From NCBI RefSeq assembly GCF_900177805.1, contig NZ_FXAX01000006.1:1-64000 (forward strand): 64,000 nt of DNA, written 5' to 3'. The position numbers and the translations under genes were made by a program. The notes beneath the pieces are model-generated. The model did not search any database. It was not told the DNA's origin and saw nothing but the letters and a program-made list of their open reading frames with translations. The DNA comes from Fibrobacter sp. UWB13 (GTDB lineage Bacteria; Fibrobacterota; Fibrobacteria; Fibrobacterales; Fibrobacteraceae). Shown piece by piece: positions 24,146 to 34,106 of the stretch (position 1 is its first letter; each line of letters starts with the position of its first letter).

Positions 24146-26101
24146 TTACAGGGGAAGCTGGCCGAAGAATCGCCAAAGGAGAACGCCAACAATCAAAGTA
24201 CCCAAGTAGAACGGCAGGTAGCCGGCCTGGGCAAAACGGACCAAGTCACCGAGCTTGTGGACAAACCAGACCGTAAAGGCGAGGAGTCCTTCAATCACGT
24301 AATCGTTGAATGCGCGGGCGACACGTGCGATACCGCCAAAGATGAACTGGCGGACGACGGCGTAGTACATTTCATCGAGGTAGAACTTGTGATAAACGAC
24401 TTTGTAAATGCCACTGCGATTGGATTCATCGAGTGCGCGCTGGACTTTAGCCCAGGGGCTTGCGTAAAGCACCCAGGCAATCACGAGAGCGATAACGGCA
24501 ATGCCCACAGCTACAAACGGAATCCATTCGGCATGATCGAATCTCACCAACTGCGGAACATGCAATGCACCCGGCTCAAAGAACTTCTCGAAAAGTCCCT
24601 TGCCTAAAACACCGCTCAAGAGAGCCGGAATCGCAAGGATTACAATCGGGAGTGTCATCGCGAAATCTTCATGCACATGGCCTGCCTTGACGCCTTCGTG
24701 ACGCGGAGCGCCATGGAATGCAAGGAAGAACAGACGGAACATGTAGAACGTCGTGAGGCCGCTCGTGAGGAGTGCAAGCCCAAAGACAACGTAATGGTGC
24801 CCTTGGAATGCGGCGAGAATGATTTCGTCCTTGGAGAAGAATCCGGAGAACGGCGGAATGCCTGAAATCGCGAGAATCGAAATGAGTGTGCAGGCGTAAG
24901 TGAGCTTCATCTTCTTTCCGAGACCGCCCATGGCATCGAGATCGTTCGTACCGACCTGATGGATTAAGCTACCGGCGATAAGGAACAAGCTGCACTTGAA
25001 GAACGCGTGCGTAAAGATGTGGAATGTCGAAGCGGTCCAACCGGTAACGGCGACAACCTGGCCAATCTTGCAAGCGCCAAGCGCAAACATCATGTAACCG
25101 AGCTGCGAAAGCGTGGAGTAGGCGAGGATGCGCTTGATGTCCTTTTGCGTGCAAGCGATGACGGCAGCGAATACCATCGTGAATGCGCCAACCCACATGA
25201 TGAGCGTGAGGGCGTTATCGCAAATGGCAAAGAACGGGAAGAGTCGAGCGACAAGGTAAACGCCTGCGACGACCATTGTTGCACTGTGAATGATAGAGCT
25301 GACGGGTGTAGGACCTTCCATCGCGTTCGGGAGCCAGATATGCATCGGGAACATGGCGGACTTGCCCCAGCCACCGGTGAAAATCAAGATGGAACCGAGA
25401 ACGAGTGCTTCGGACTTTGGAATTGTCACAAGGCCGAGGTTGATGAATTGCTTCTGGAAATCGATGAGGCTGAGCGAATTGAGCGTCGAAAAGTCGAAAC
25501 TTCCGACGACGTAGCTCACAAGCACAATGCCGAGCAAGAAGAAGCTATCGGCAAAGCGGGTGAGGATGAACGCCTGCTTGGATGCGCTTACGGCACTTGG
25601 CTTGTGGTACCAGAAACCGATGAGCAAGTAACTCGAAACGCCGACGAGTTCCCAGAAGATGAACATCTGGAAAAGGTTTGTAGCGATGACGAGTCCGAGC
25701 ATGCTAAAGCTGAACAGCGAGAGCAGTGCAAAGAAACGCCCGGCGGCGCGGTCTTCGCGCATGTAGCCGATGCTGTAGATATTCACCATGAAGCTGATGA
25801 ACGTGACAACCACGAGCATCATCACGGAGAGCGGATCTACGAGCATACCGATTCTTGCGACCAAATTCCCGACGAACGGGATAAACGTATGGTCGAACAG
25901 AATTGCCTTTTGCGGTGCAAAGTCCGAGCTGAAGTAGTGGAAGGCGAGTGTGCCTGCGGCGGCAAAGGCAAGGCCGTTGCAAATGACAGCGAGAATCGCT
26001 GCGGCTTTTGCGCACTTGTTTCCGAGGAAAAGCCCGTTCACGACGAACGTGATGAGCGGGAACAGAAGGATCAAATAGCCGAGAGTGATATCATCAATCA
26101 T
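24146..26101 (-). CDS. nuoL: NADH-quinone oxidoreductase subunit L
   Basis: 651 aa, the longest antiporter-like subunit. Segments include FWELVGVSSYLLIGFW, SAMFPMHIWLPNAMEGPTPV, AYSTLSQLGYMMFALG and ISGIPPFSGFFSKDEI. The C-terminal lateral helix and final membrane helix (residues of about 530-651) that run along the membrane arm are present. It overlaps nuoK by 8 bp, showing translational coupling. Confidence 0.95.
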   Translation of the reverse strand: MIDDITLGYLILLFPLITFVVNGLFLGNKCAKAAAILAVICNGLAFAAAGTLAFHYFSSDFAPQKAILFDHTFIPFVGNLVARIGMLVDPLSVMMLVVVTFISFMVNIYSIGYMREDRAAGRFFALLSLFSFSMLGLVIATNLFQMFIFWELVGVSSYLLIGFWYHKPSAVSASKQAFILTRFADSFFLLGIVLVSYVVGSFDFSTLNSLSLIDFQKQFINLGLVTIPKSEALVLGSILIFTGGWGKSAMFPMHIWLPNAMEGPTPVSSIIHSATMVVAGVYLVARLFPFFAICDNALTLIMWVGAFTMVFAAVIACTQKDIKRILAYSTLSQLGYMMFALGACKIGQVVAVTGWTASTFHIFTHAFFKCSLFLIAGSLIHQVGTNDLDAMGGLGKKMKLTYACTLISILAISGIPPFSGFFSKDEIILAAFQGHHYVVFGLALLTSGLTTFYMFRLFFLAFHGAPRHEGVKAGHVHEDFAMTLPIVILAIPALLSGVLGKGLFEKFFEPGALHVPQLVRFDHAEWIPFVAVGIAVIALVIAWVLYASPWAKVQRALDESNRSGIYKVVYHKFYLDEMYYAVVRQFIFGGIARVARAFNDYVIEGLLAFTVWFVHKLGDLVRFAQAGYLPFYLGTLIVGVLLWRFFGQLPL

Positions 26102-26399
26102 GGAGGTCCCTCAACTGGTCAACGTCAAGACTCTTATGGCGGCGGTACATGGTCACGATAATCGCAAGGGCGATGGCCATTTCGCAAGCCGTCACGGCAA
26201 TGACAAAGATACTGAACAGAGCGCCTGCAGTCGCATCGTGTGCGGTGAAGTAGGCGAAACTGATAAAGTTGATGTTTGCGGCATTCAGCATGAGCTCAAT
26301 GGAAATGAGCATGCCAATGAGATGGCGACGGCGCATCAGGCCCCAGACGCCAATCCCGAACAGCAAAAATGCGAGAATCAAGCAATTCAAAAGGTTCAT
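26094..26399 (-). CDS. nuoK: NADH-quinone oxidoreductase subunit K
   Basis: 101 aa with three membrane helices. The two essential membrane glutamates appear in LIGMLISIELMLNAANI and in VTACEMAIALAIIV. Normal length. It overlaps nuoJ by 4 bp upstream and nuoL by 8 bp downstream. Confidence 0.94.
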   Translation of the reverse strand: MNLLNCLILAFLLFGIGVWGLMRRRHLIGMLISIELMLNAANINFISFAYFTAHDATAGALFSIFVIAVTACEMAIALAIIVTMYRRHKSLDVDQLRDLHD

Positions 26400-26968
26400 T
26401 TGCTAGCCTCCTCTTCGGCATCTTCCTTGGTGCGGCGGGCGACCGTGATAGCGCAAATGAGCGTCATCAAGAGGAGCACGCTCACGATTTCAAATGGGAT
26501 GATGAATCCGTTGGGATCGTTACCAAGCAAGCGCAAGGCGAAGTTTTGGAGTGAAGAATAGTCGGCGGGGGAGTTCACGATGCCGCTTGCCAAGTCCGGA
26601 GTCGGCAGCACGCATTTGACCATCACGAATACAAACGCGATGGAGAGCGCAAATGCGGTGAACACTCGCGGAATCTTTGTCGTGAAAGCGTCTTCTCCCA
26701 AATGGCTTGTGAGGAGAATCGTAAACACCACGAAAATCACGACACCGCCCACGTAAACCATCACCTGGGCAAGCGCAATGAATTCGGCATGCATGAGCAT
26801 GTAGAGGATGGCGGTCGTGACAAAGCTAAAGATGAGGAACACGGCACTCTGCAGGATGTTTTTCACGGCAACGCAACAAACTGCCGTCATTAAAATCACG
26901 AATGCGACGACATAGAACGCAATGTCCATGCCTCCCATCGGGAATGATAAAGGCAAATCCGGGAACAT
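26396..26968 (-). CDS. nuoJ: NADH-quinone oxidoreductase subunit J
   Basis: 190 aa with five membrane helices. The conserved third helix with Tyr/Val-rich VMVYVGGVVIFVVFTI is clear. Start ATG overlaps the nuoI stop (TAATG). The C-terminus is short and charged (RRTKEDAEEEASK). A membrane-arm subunit near the quinone site. Confidence 0.93.
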   Translation of the reverse strand: MFPDLPLSFPMGGMDIAFYVVAFVILMTAVCCVAVKNILQSAVFLIFSFVTTAILYMLMHAEFIALAQVMVYVGGVVIFVVFTILLTSHLGEDAFTTKIPRVFTAFALSIAFVFVMVKCVLPTPDLASGIVNSPADYSSLQNFALRLLGNDPNGFIIPFEIVSVLLLMTLICAITVARRTKEDAEEEASK

Positions 26969-27441
26969 TAACCTTGTCCCTCCTTCTTATTTAAAATCAT
27001 TTCGAGATCGTTCGGGTCGGTTGTCGCAACTTCGAATGCGGGACTCATGCGGATGGCTCCAAACGGGCAGGCTTCTACGCAGAGGCCACACTGGGTGCAA
27101 CTGGCGAAGTGGTACACGTAACGTCCGAGAACCTTCTTGCCGGCAATGTTCTTTGTGGCAAGCACGTTGATGGAGGCGTTCGGGCAGGCGCGTTCGCACA
27201 TGCCGCAAGCGGTGCAGTGGTTGTTGCCGTCTGCATCTTCGATCATCTCGAGGCGGCCGCGGTAACGGTCGTGCATCTTGAGCGTCTTCCTGTTTTCGGG
27301 GTACTGTTCCGTAACGATGCGCTTAGGATTGAAAAAATATTTGAGCGTCACGGACAATCCGCAAATAAGGCTCCACGGACCCGTAATGCAACGCTTTAAA
27401 TAGCGCTTGATATATTGTAATGTTGAAATCTTTTCTTGCAT
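26968..27441 (-). CDS. nuoI: NADH-quinone oxidoreductase subunit I (two 4Fe-4S clusters)
   Basis: 157 aa. Two ferredoxin-type motifs, CTACGMCERACP and CTQCGLCVEACP, bind clusters N6a and N6b, which pass electrons to NuoB. The N-terminal amphipathic helix anchors it to the membrane arm. Since nuoEFG are missing from this operon, an external electron donor such as a ferredoxin may dock at or near this subunit. That last point is inference. It lies between nuoH and nuoJ. Confidence 0.95.
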   Translation of the reverse strand: MQEKISTLQYIKRYLKRCITGPWSLICGLSVTLKYFFNPKRIVTEQYPENRKTLKMHDRYRGRLEMIEDADGNNHCTACGMCERACPNASINVLATKNIAGKKVLGRYVYHFASCTQCGLCVEACPFGAIRMSPAFEVATTDPNDLEMILNKKEGQG

Positions 27442-27444
27442 AAA

Positions 27445-28566
27445 CTAACCACCAATTGCGATAAAGGCTGCGCCAGCGACGAGCAACACTAGGTTTACCG
27501 GCAAAAGGAATTTCCATTCAAAGTCCATGAGCTGGTCGACACGCGGGCGCACAAACGTCCAGCGGACCATCATGTAGCACCAGACCATAAAGTAAATCTT
27601 GGCGAAGAACCATACGACGCCGGGTACCATGTTCAAGACGTTGTCCACCGCGGCGATGCCGATGCACGGCGGGAAGAATCCACCGAGGAAGCATGTGGTC
27701 GCAAGGGCGGAGTTTGTGATGAGGGCGATGTATTCAGCGAGGTAGAACATGGCAAACGGAGTGCCATTGTATTCCGTGTGGTAACCGCCGGTGAGTTCCT
27801 GTTCTGCTTCGGCAATGTCGAAGGGAGCGCGGTTCATTTCGGCTGTACTAGAAATAAAGAAGAGGATGAACGCGATGAAACCGAGGACTGGAATCTTGAA
27901 AATCCACCAGTCAAAAATGGTTCCTTCCTGGCCCATCGTAATGCTCATGAGGTTCGTAGAACCAGAAATCATGACGACAAACAGGAGAATCATTGCAAAC
28001 GAGATTTCGTAGCTGATCATCTGGGCGCCACTGCGGAGCGCACCGAGCAAGGAATACTTGTTGTTACTGCTCCAGCCGCCAAGCAAAATGCCGAGCACGC
28101 CAAAGCCGTTCACCGCGATGATGAGCGGGATGCCCATCGAGACGTCCGCCACGACGAGATTCTTGTCGAACGGAATCAAGGCGCAGACGATGAACGGTGC
28201 AATCAAGACGATGAGCGGTGCCAAGTAGAACATGAGCTTGTCAGCGCCACTCGGAGCGTACACTTCCTTGAAGAGCATTTTGATCACGTCCGCGATGGTC
28301 TGGATCGTTCCGTGCCAGCCAAGACGCATCGGTCCCAAACGGCACTGCACGTGAGCGCAAACCTTACGTTCCATGTAAATGAGGATCGGGGCAGAGCCGA
28401 TGTTCACCACGCAAACAGCGATAATGCAAATCACAGCGTTGATGAGGAAGGCGACGACGCTGTTGAGGTCTTCGGACTGGATGTTTGCGGGCAGGTATTC
28501 TGCCAAGCGCGGAACCCATTCACGGACAAAGTCGCCAATAGGATGTGTTACTGAAGGTACAAACAT
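27445..28566 (-). CDS. nuoH: NADH-quinone oxidoreductase subunit H
   Basis: 373 aa, eight or more helices. The quinone-chamber loop is recognisable: GPMRLGWHGTIQTIADVIKM, then AEMNRAPFDIAEAEQELTGG with its acidic cluster, and EYSGMPF-like EYNGTPFAMFYLAEY. The N-terminus is about 40 residues longer than in E. coli. It is 3 bp from nuoI and 3 bp from nuoD, in the operon core. Confidence 0.95.
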   Translation of the reverse strand: MFVPSVTHPIGDFVREWVPRLAEYLPANIQSEDLNSVVAFLINAVICIIAVCVVNIGSAPILIYMERKVCAHVQCRLGPMRLGWHGTIQTIADVIKMLFKEVYAPSGADKLMFYLAPLIVLIAPFIVCALIPFDKNLVVADVSMGIPLIIAVNGFGVLGILLGGWSSNNKYSLLGALRSGAQMISYEISFAMILLFVVMISGSTNLMSITMGQEGTIFDWWIFKIPVLGFIAFILFFISSTAEMNRAPFDIAEAEQELTGGYHTEYNGTPFAMFYLAEYIALITNSALATTCFLGGFFPPCIGIAAVDNVLNMVPGVVWFFAKIYFMVWCYMMVRWTFVRPRVDQLMDFEWKFLLPVNLVLLVAGAAFIAIGG

Positions 28567-28569
28567 AAA

Positions 28570-29709
28570 CTACCTGTCAATTTCCGGAATCACGGGGTCA
28601 AGGGTTGCCATGATGGTCACGAGGTCCGAAATCTTGTGACCTTGAGCCATCTTGTTAATTGCTCCAATATGCGGGAAGCTCGGGCCGCGTGTGTGGATGC
28701 GGTACGGCTTTTCACCGGTCGTCGCGGCGACAACGTAAGTGGCGTAAAGACCCTTGGCTGTTTCAATTTCGCTGTAGTAGCGGCCCACGGGGAGTCGCAC
28801 CGGCTTTTCTTTGGAACGCCACGGACCTTCGGTCGGGAACTTTTCGACGCACTGGCGCAAAATCTTCATGGATTGATGAATTTCAGCAATGCGGATCTGG
28901 TAGCGGTCGTAGCAGTCGCCGTTATGGAATACGGGCACGTCAAAGTCGAGCTGGTCGTAAATGCTATACGGGTTTGCACGGCGCACATCGAAGTTCACGC
29001 CGCTGGCGCGGAGCACAGGACCCGAGCAACCGTAAGCGATTGCATCTTCCTTGGAAAGAACTCCAATGCCGATGCTGCGTTCCAACACGATGATGTTTTT
29101 CGAAAGGAATCTTTCGTAGTCCTTCATCGTATCTTCCATGTGGTCGAGGAATGCTTTCACGCGTGGGATAAACGTATCCGGCACGTCATAGCGGCTTCCG
29201 CCCGGTCTAAAGAAGTTCGTCGTAAGGCGAGAACCTGTTACTTCTTCAAGCATGTCGTGAATCATTTCACGTTCCTTGAAGCCGAACAAAAGGCAAGTCT
29301 GTCCGCCAAGGTCACCGCCAAAGCAACCGTAGAACACCAAGTGCGAGGCTATGCGGCCAAGTTCCTGGAGCATCACGCGGATGTATTCGCCACGGAGCGG
29401 AACGCCCACGTTCATGCCCTTTTCAAGAGCAATGACAACGCCCAAGTTGTTCTGGATGGCGGTCAAATAGTCCTGACGGTCCGACATCGCGATGTACTGC
29501 AAGTAGCTCATCGATTCCGCTTGCTTTTCCATACCGCGGTGGATATAGCCAAAGTGCGGGACAACTTCTACAATGGTCTCACCGTCCATGCGGAGCGTGA
29601 GTCGCAAAGCACCGTGAGTACTCGGGTGCTGCGGACCCATGTTGATAAAAAATTCTTCAGTATTCGATTTGCGTTCGAGGCGAAATCCCGGAGGTAACTG
29701 ATGACTCAT
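28570..29709 (-). CDS. nuoD: NADH-quinone oxidoreductase subunit D (49 kDa)
   Basis: 379 aa. NuoD hallmark [15 protein letters not shown] near residue 30, with the quinone-site His and Tyr region, and [19 protein letters not shown] towards the C-terminus. It stands alone rather than fused to NuoC as in E. coli; in this organism NuoC is fused to NuoB instead. ATG overlaps the nuoBC stop by 4 bp (ATGA). Confidence 0.95.
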   Translation of the reverse strand: MSHQLPPGFRLERKSNTEEFFINMGPQHPSTHGALRLTLRMDGETIVEVVPHFGYIHRGMEKQAESMSYLQYIAMSDRQDYLTAIQNNLGVVIALEKGMNVGVPLRGEYIRVMLQELGRIASHLVFYGCFGGDLGGQTCLLFGFKEREMIHDMLEEVTGSRLTTNFFRPGGSRYDVPDTFIPRVKAFLDHMEDTMKDYERFLSKNIIVLERSIGIGVLSKEDAIAYGCSGPVLRASGVNFDVRRANPYSIYDQLDFDVPVFHNGDCYDRYQIRIAEIHQSMKILRQCVEKFPTEGPWRSKEKPVRLPVGRYYSEIETAKGLYATYVVAATTGEKPYRIHTRGPSFPHIGAINKMAQGHKISDLVTIMATLDPVIPEIDR

Positions 29710-30965
29710 ATAGGCCTCCTAATCATTTCCGGGTGAGCAAAGTCTTTACGGAGCGGGTAACCCACGAAGTCCTTGTCCAAGAAGATGCGGCGAAGGTCGG
29801 GGTGGTTTTCAAACTTGATGCCGAACATGTCGTAAACTTCGCGTTCCTTGATTTCTGCACCGGGGTAGAGGTGCGAGATTGTTGGGACGCTAGCGAGGAG
29901 CGATGTTGGGCGTTTTTCTTCGTCAATCGAGAAGTCTTTCTTGAGCTGCACGCAAAGGAAAATCTTGTGGCCGATTTCAAGGCTTCTGAGCATTGTCACC
30001 ATGTCGAAGTGGTCGTCGTAGTCAATGGCGGTCACGTCAATCAGGTAATCCATCTTGAATTCAGGATCATTCTTGACAAATTCAACGACGTTCAGGTAAT
30101 CTTCCTTTTCGAGCATGACTTCGAGCGGGCAATCCGCAGGCATCTTGGCGACGACATCTTCTGGAGTGTCTTCACCGCGGGTATGCACGGTCACGTTCGG
30201 GAACTTGGCGCGGAGCTTTGTGAAAAGCTCGAGCTGCGTCATGCCAAAGCGCTTGGCGGGTACGCGTTCCACTTCCGGGAAATCCGGCTTCTTGACGCGA
30301 ATCGGCTTGAAGGCGCTCTTGTAGTCTGGATTTTCTTCCTTGAACTTCGCGCGGGCTTCGGCCATCTGCTCGTCTTTCATTTCTTCGAGAGCGGCCCAAG
30401 TCTTTGCGGCTTCGCGATAGCGATCCATCGTCGAAACGTCTTTCGGTTCGCCTTCGTGCCACGGGTTGCGGCATGTTTCCTTGAGAATTTTTTCGCGGAG
30501 CGTCAAAAGTCCGTGGAAGAGTGCTTCGGGGCGCGGCGGGCAGCCGGGAACGAACACATCGACCGGAATCAAGTTCTGTGCGCCACGAACAACAGAATAG
30601 TTGTCGTAGATGAACGGGCCACCGCTAATCGTGCAGGCGCCCATGGCGATGACGTATTTCGGACCGGGAATTTGTTCCCAAAGCATCTGGATGGCGGGTG
30701 CCATGCGGCGGGTAATCGTACCTGCCAAAATAAACAAGTCCGCCTGTCGCGGGGACGAGCGGAACACTTCAGAGCCAAAACGGGCAATGTCATAACGAGC
30801 CATAGAACTCGACATCATTTCGATGGCGCAGCAGCTAGTACCGTATGTCAGAGGCCAAATGGAGTTTGCACGGGCCCAGTTCACAACATAGTCGATGGCG
30901 TTTACAACGTACTTTCCACCGGGAATCGGGTCCAAAATCTTTGGAGCTAAATTGATTATTCCCAT
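29706..30965 (-). CDS. nuoBC: Fused NADH-quinone oxidoreductase subunits B and C
   Basis: 419 aa in one uninterrupted frame. Residues of about 1-165 are NuoB, with the N2 cluster cysteines in [18 protein letters not shown] and VPGCPPRPE. Residues of about 240-419 are NuoC, with [20 protein letters not shown] and YPLRKDF. A charged linker of about 75 residues (Lys/Glu/Pro-rich, [12 protein letters not shown]) joins them. The domain borders show no stop or frame change. The start ATG lies inside nuoA (10-bp overlap). A B-C fusion is uncommon compared with the known NuoCD fusion. Confidence 0.94.
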   Translation of the reverse strand: MGIINLAPKILDPIPGGKYVVNAIDYVVNWARANSIWPLTYGTSCCAIEMMSSSMARYDIARFGSEVFRSSPRQADLFILAGTITRRMAPAIQMLWEQIPGPKYVIAMGACTISGGPFIYDNYSVVRGAQNLIPVDVFVPGCPPRPEALFHGLLTLREKILKETCRNPWHEGEPKDVSTMDRYREAAKTWAALEEMKDEQMAEARAKFKEENPDYKSAFKPIRVKKPDFPEVERVPAKRFGMTQLELFTKLRAKFPNVTVHTRGEDTPEDVVAKMPADCPLEVMLEKEDYLNVVEFVKNDPEFKMDYLIDVTAIDYDDHFDMVTMLRSLEIGHKIFLCVQLKKDFSIDEEKRPTSLLASVPTISHLYPGAEIKEREVYDMFGIKFENHPDLRRIFLDKDFVGYPLRKDFAHPEMIRRPI

Positions 30966-31336
30966 TTGAGAATTCCTTTCTTCCAGGCATAGGCGAGACC
31001 TGAAACGAGAATCGCAATGAAGATGATAAGGTCGATAACGACGACTGATGGCGGGAGCGCCGTGTGGCCAGCCATGATTTCCTTGAAGTTCATCATGACG
31101 GGGAAGAGGAACAGCGCTTCGATATCAAACACGAGGAAGAGCAAGGCGAACAGGTAGTAGCCCACCTTGAACTGAATTCTTGCGTTGCCGATGGTTTCCA
31201 TACCGCATTCGTACGGTGCCATCTTGTTCTTTGTATTCTTGGTGCGGTAGCCTAGCAATAGGCCTGTGACGGTTGCCGCCGCCGCGATAAACGCGCCCAG
31301 AAAAAGGAATATTGAAAGTATGATGTATTCAGACAT
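30956..31336 (-). CDS. nuoA: NADH-quinone oxidoreductase subunit A
   Basis: 126 aa with three membrane helices. Typical are [11 protein letters not shown] (conserved ECG loop near the quinone entrance) and [15 protein letters not shown]. It is the first gene of the nuo operon. The 26 bp between it and the upstream hypothetical gene consist of heptanucleotide repeats, with no separate promoter seen, so readthrough from the rel transcript is possible. Confidence 0.94.
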   Translation of the reverse strand: MSEYIILSIFLFLGAFIAAAATVTGLLLGYRTKNTKNKMAPYECGMETIGNARIQFKVGYYLFALLFLVFDIEALFLFPVMMNFKEIMAGHTALPPSVVVIDLIIFIAILVSGLAYAWKKGILKWE

Positions 31337-31365
31337 AGTCGTTAGTTTTTAGTCAATGGTCATTA
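31337..31365. repeat. Heptanucleotide repeat filling the gap before nuoA
   Basis: Units tagtcgt, tagtttt, tagtcaa, tggtcat and tag occupy the whole space between the TAA of the 197-aa gene (31363-31365, itself part of a unit) and the ATG of nuoA. Confidence 0.75.
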
Positions 31366-31956
31366 GTAGAAATTCTGCAAGTCCTGGACGGTTCCGAATA
31401 GCGTATTGCCAATCTGGAAGCGGTCCAGAACGTGTTTCAACAAGTCCTTAAATTCATCGATGGTGCCTGCGTTCATGGTATTCAATTTGCCTTGAATATC
31501 ACTCACGAAACCGTAAACGACAGGGCTTGATTTCATGCCCTGCATTTCCCCACTCCATTGCTGCAACACTTTATCCGTATCAATCCTTGCGATAACGTAT
31601 CGCGTCGTCGAAAGAAGCTCCTGCAAAAAGTGCACGAGGAAAATTTCTTCTTGCAAAATACCCCAGCGTTTGTCTTTAGAGTAAAGCGAAGAATTTTCTG
31701 CCTTGCCGTAGAAAATGGCAGCCTGCGCATATTCGAGGCATGTCATCAGGAGTCGTTCGTAACGCTTGATGTCCTTGCTCAAATGCTGGTACCAGGCATT
31801 GTTCTCTTCGGGTGTAGAGTCCTTGGCTTCGGCGATTTCGTTCGGGAACAGCGCACGGAACGCGTAATACACTTCTTCGTAATAACGGTTCCTCATGCGG
31901 CAGTTGAACGCACGGTTTTTTTGTGTGTAGTCGCAATGGTGTAGGGAAGATATCAT
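31363..31956 (-). CDS. Hypothetical helical cytosolic protein between rel and nuoA
   Basis: 197 aa, mostly alpha-helical by composition, with no signal peptide, membrane segment or known motif. The ATG overlaps the rel stop codon by 4 bp (ATGA), which supports this start and coupled translation. A later ATG (31896) is possible. It ends in the heptanucleotide repeat directly upstream of nuoA. The position suggests co-expression with rel and perhaps nuo. Function unknown. Confidence 0.7.
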   Translation of the reverse strand: MISSLHHCDYTQKNRAFNCRMRNRYYEEVYYAFRALFPNEIAEAKDSTPEENNAWYQHLSKDIKRYERLLMTCLEYAQAAIFYGKAENSSLYSKDKRWGILQEEIFLVHFLQELLSTTRYVIARIDTDKVLQQWSGEMQGMKSSPVVYGFVSDIQGKLNTMNAGTIDEFKDLLKHVLDRFQIGNTLFGTVQDLQNFY

Positions 31957-34106
31957 GCTTTTTCAACCCCTCTGACGCCCTCGACTTGCCTTATCTTGGC
32001 CACAATGGCATCGACCTGGTCCTTGCGGAACGCCTTGAATTCCATACGGATGCGTCCCGTGTACTGGGCACTGGCGATACTCATTCTATCCAGCGACAAG
32101 TTCTCGTCTTTCAGAACCATCAGGATGCTTAACGGCAAGTTCCTGCGGTTGTCTGTTTCAATCGTGAGGTGCGTGGTAAATGGCTTCGAAACGTCGGCGC
32201 TCCAGTCGACAGGGAGGCGTTGGTCGGTCGGCAAGTCCTTGAGGCAAGGGCAGTCGCTCTTGTGGACTTCAATACCGATTTGCGGGCGCATCACGCCGAC
32301 AATCTTATCACCCGGAACAGGGCCGCAGCAGCTTGCGAAATGGATGAGAAGACTGGTTTCTTGGCCAATCATCAACGGCATTTCGTCGGTGAGCGTGTTG
32401 TCCATGTCCTTTCCGAATTTCGGATAGAAGCGGATGGCTGCGGTTTCCTTGGATATGTCGTTTCCGCCGTTCAAGAAACGGTGGATGTCCTGGAGCGGCA
32501 GTTCGCCCTGGCCGATTTTCTCGAAAAATTCGTTGAGGCTCGTCATGCCGAAGTTCTTGAGGATGTCCTCTTCCTTCGGGCGTTTGTCCTTTTCAATTTT
32601 CAGGAGGCGCAGTTCGCGAGTCCAGATTTCTTTACCGAGGCTGCGGGATTGCGTGATGATGCTTGTCTTCATCCACTTGCGGAGCTCCTGCTTTGCCTTG
32701 ATGGTCTTGACCATTTCAAGCCATTCCGGGCTCGGTTCCTGGTTCGGGCTCTTTAAAATCTGGATGGTGGCACCGTGCGGCACGGGTTCATCGAGGCTCA
32801 CGACCTTGTCGTTAATGCGTGCTCCGATGCAGTGCAGGCCGAGCTCCGTGTGTACTGCAAATGCAAAGTCCAAAACGATGGCGCCTTCGGGGAGTTCAAC
32901 GGATGCTCCCTTCGGGGTGAACACCGTCATGCCTTCGGGCTTCAAGTCCACTTTCAAGAAGTCGAGGTATTCCTTGGAGTCCGAGATTTCGGATTGCAGC
33001 TTGACCATGTGATCGAGCCAGGCGAGTTCTTCACCTTCGTGCTGCGTTTCCATCTTGTAGGCCCAGTGGGCGGCAAATCCCTTTTCGGCGGTTAAGTCCA
33101 TGTCCTTTGTGCGGATCTGGACTTCGACCATCTTGTTTTCGGGACCGATGACGGTTGTATGGATACTCTGGTAAAGGTTAGGCTTCGGGGTCGCGATGTA
33201 GTCCTTGAAGCGGCTTTGCAGCGGCGTCCAGAGGTTGTGAACGTAACCCAGAGCGAGGTAGCATTCCGGAATCGTTTCGACGATAATGCGGATGGCGAAA
33301 ATGTCAAAGATGTCTTCGAACCCGCAACCGCGGGCAATCATCTTGTTATAGATGCTGTATATGTTCTTGGTGCGTCCCTGGATGGTGCAGTCGAAGTCTT
33401 CGAGAGCCATCTTGATCTGGAGCGGGCCAATCACGGATTGCACGTAGTTTTCGCGCTTTTCCTTGTTCTCGATAAGGGCGTCGACGAGCTTTTGGTATTC
33501 GTCCGGGTTTACGTACTTGAAGCTCAAGTCTTCGAGTTCGGTTTTCAGTTTGTATAGACCGAATCTATGGGTGAGCGGTACGTAAATGTCGAGCGTTTCC
33601 TGGGCGATAATCTTGCGCTTTTCGGGCTTCATGTATCGCATGGTGCGCATGTTGTGGATGCGGTCTGCGATTTTAATCATGATGACGCGCGGGTCTTTGG
33701 CCATGGCCGTAATGAGCTTACGGTAGGTACTTGCCTTTTGCGCCGTCTTGCTTGCTTCTTGGACTGCGGTAATCTTTGTCACCGCATCGACCATAAACGC
33801 CGTGTCTTCGCCAAAAAGTTCAGAAATTTCACTGAGGGTATGCGGGGTGTCTTCCACCACGTCGTGCAATAAGCCTGCGAGTACCGTTGCCTGGTCTTGC
33901 TTGAGGTCTGCAAGAATCTTGGCCACTTCGTAAGGGTGTTCTGTGTAGGGCATGCCGCTCTTGCGGTATTGACCATCGTGGGCATCGGCAATAAAGGCTA
34001 TAGCTTTTCTGAGAATCCCTTCGTCAAGTTTGGGATTCTTCTTAAGGAGCACACTTACAATGTGCTCTTGGTTAGTTGTAAATTTAGCCTGATCCATCAT
34101 TCTCAA
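31953..34106 (-). CDS. rel: Bifunctional (p)ppGpp synthetase/hydrolase, Rel/SpoT type
   Basis: About 715-717 aa. Domains in order: HD hydrolase with intact His57 and HD at 81-82 plus VEDT and DRIHNMRTM; synthetase with DIFAIRI and TPKPNLYQSIHTTVIG; TGS (MTVFTPKGASVELPEGA); a helical region with the conserved cysteines (CCGPVPGDK, CPCL); and a C-terminal ACT domain. Both catalytic domains look active, so it should make and degrade ppGpp. The first codon given is TTG; ATG at 34100 or 34097 is the more likely start. It heads a minus-strand run that continues into the nuo genes. Confidence 0.94.
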   Translation of the reverse strand: MRMMDQAKFTTNQEHIVSVLLKKNPKLDEGILRKAIAFIADAHDGQYRKSGMPYTEHPYEVAKILADLKQDQATVLAGLLHDVVEDTPHTLSEISELFGEDTAFMVDAVTKITAVQEASKTAQKASTYRKLITAMAKDPRVIMIKIADRIHNMRTMRYMKPEKRKIIAQETLDIYVPLTHRFGLYKLKTELEDLSFKYVNPDEYQKLVDALIENKEKRENYVQSVIGPLQIKMALEDFDCTIQGRTKNIYSIYNKMIARGCGFEDIFDIFAIRIIVETIPECYLALGYVHNLWTPLQSRFKDYIATPKPNLYQSIHTTVIGPENKMVEVQIRTKDMDLTAEKGFAAHWAYKMETQHEGEELAWLDHMVKLQSEISDSKEYLDFLKVDLKPEGMTVFTPKGASVELPEGAIVLDFAFAVHTELGLHCIGARINDKVVSLDEPVPHGATIQILKSPNQEPSPEWLEMVKTIKAKQELRKWMKTSIITQSRSLGKEIWTRELRLLKIEKDKRPKEEDILKNFGMTSLNEFFEKIGQGELPLQDIHRFLNGGNDISKETAAIRFYPKFGKDMDNTLTDEMPLMIGQETSLLIHFASCCGPVPGDKIVGVMRPQIGIEVHKSDCPCLKDLPTDQRLPVDWSADVSKPFTTHLTIETDNRRNLPLSILMVLKDENLSLDRMSIASAQYTGRIRMEFKAFRKDQVDAIVAKIRQVEGVRGVEKA

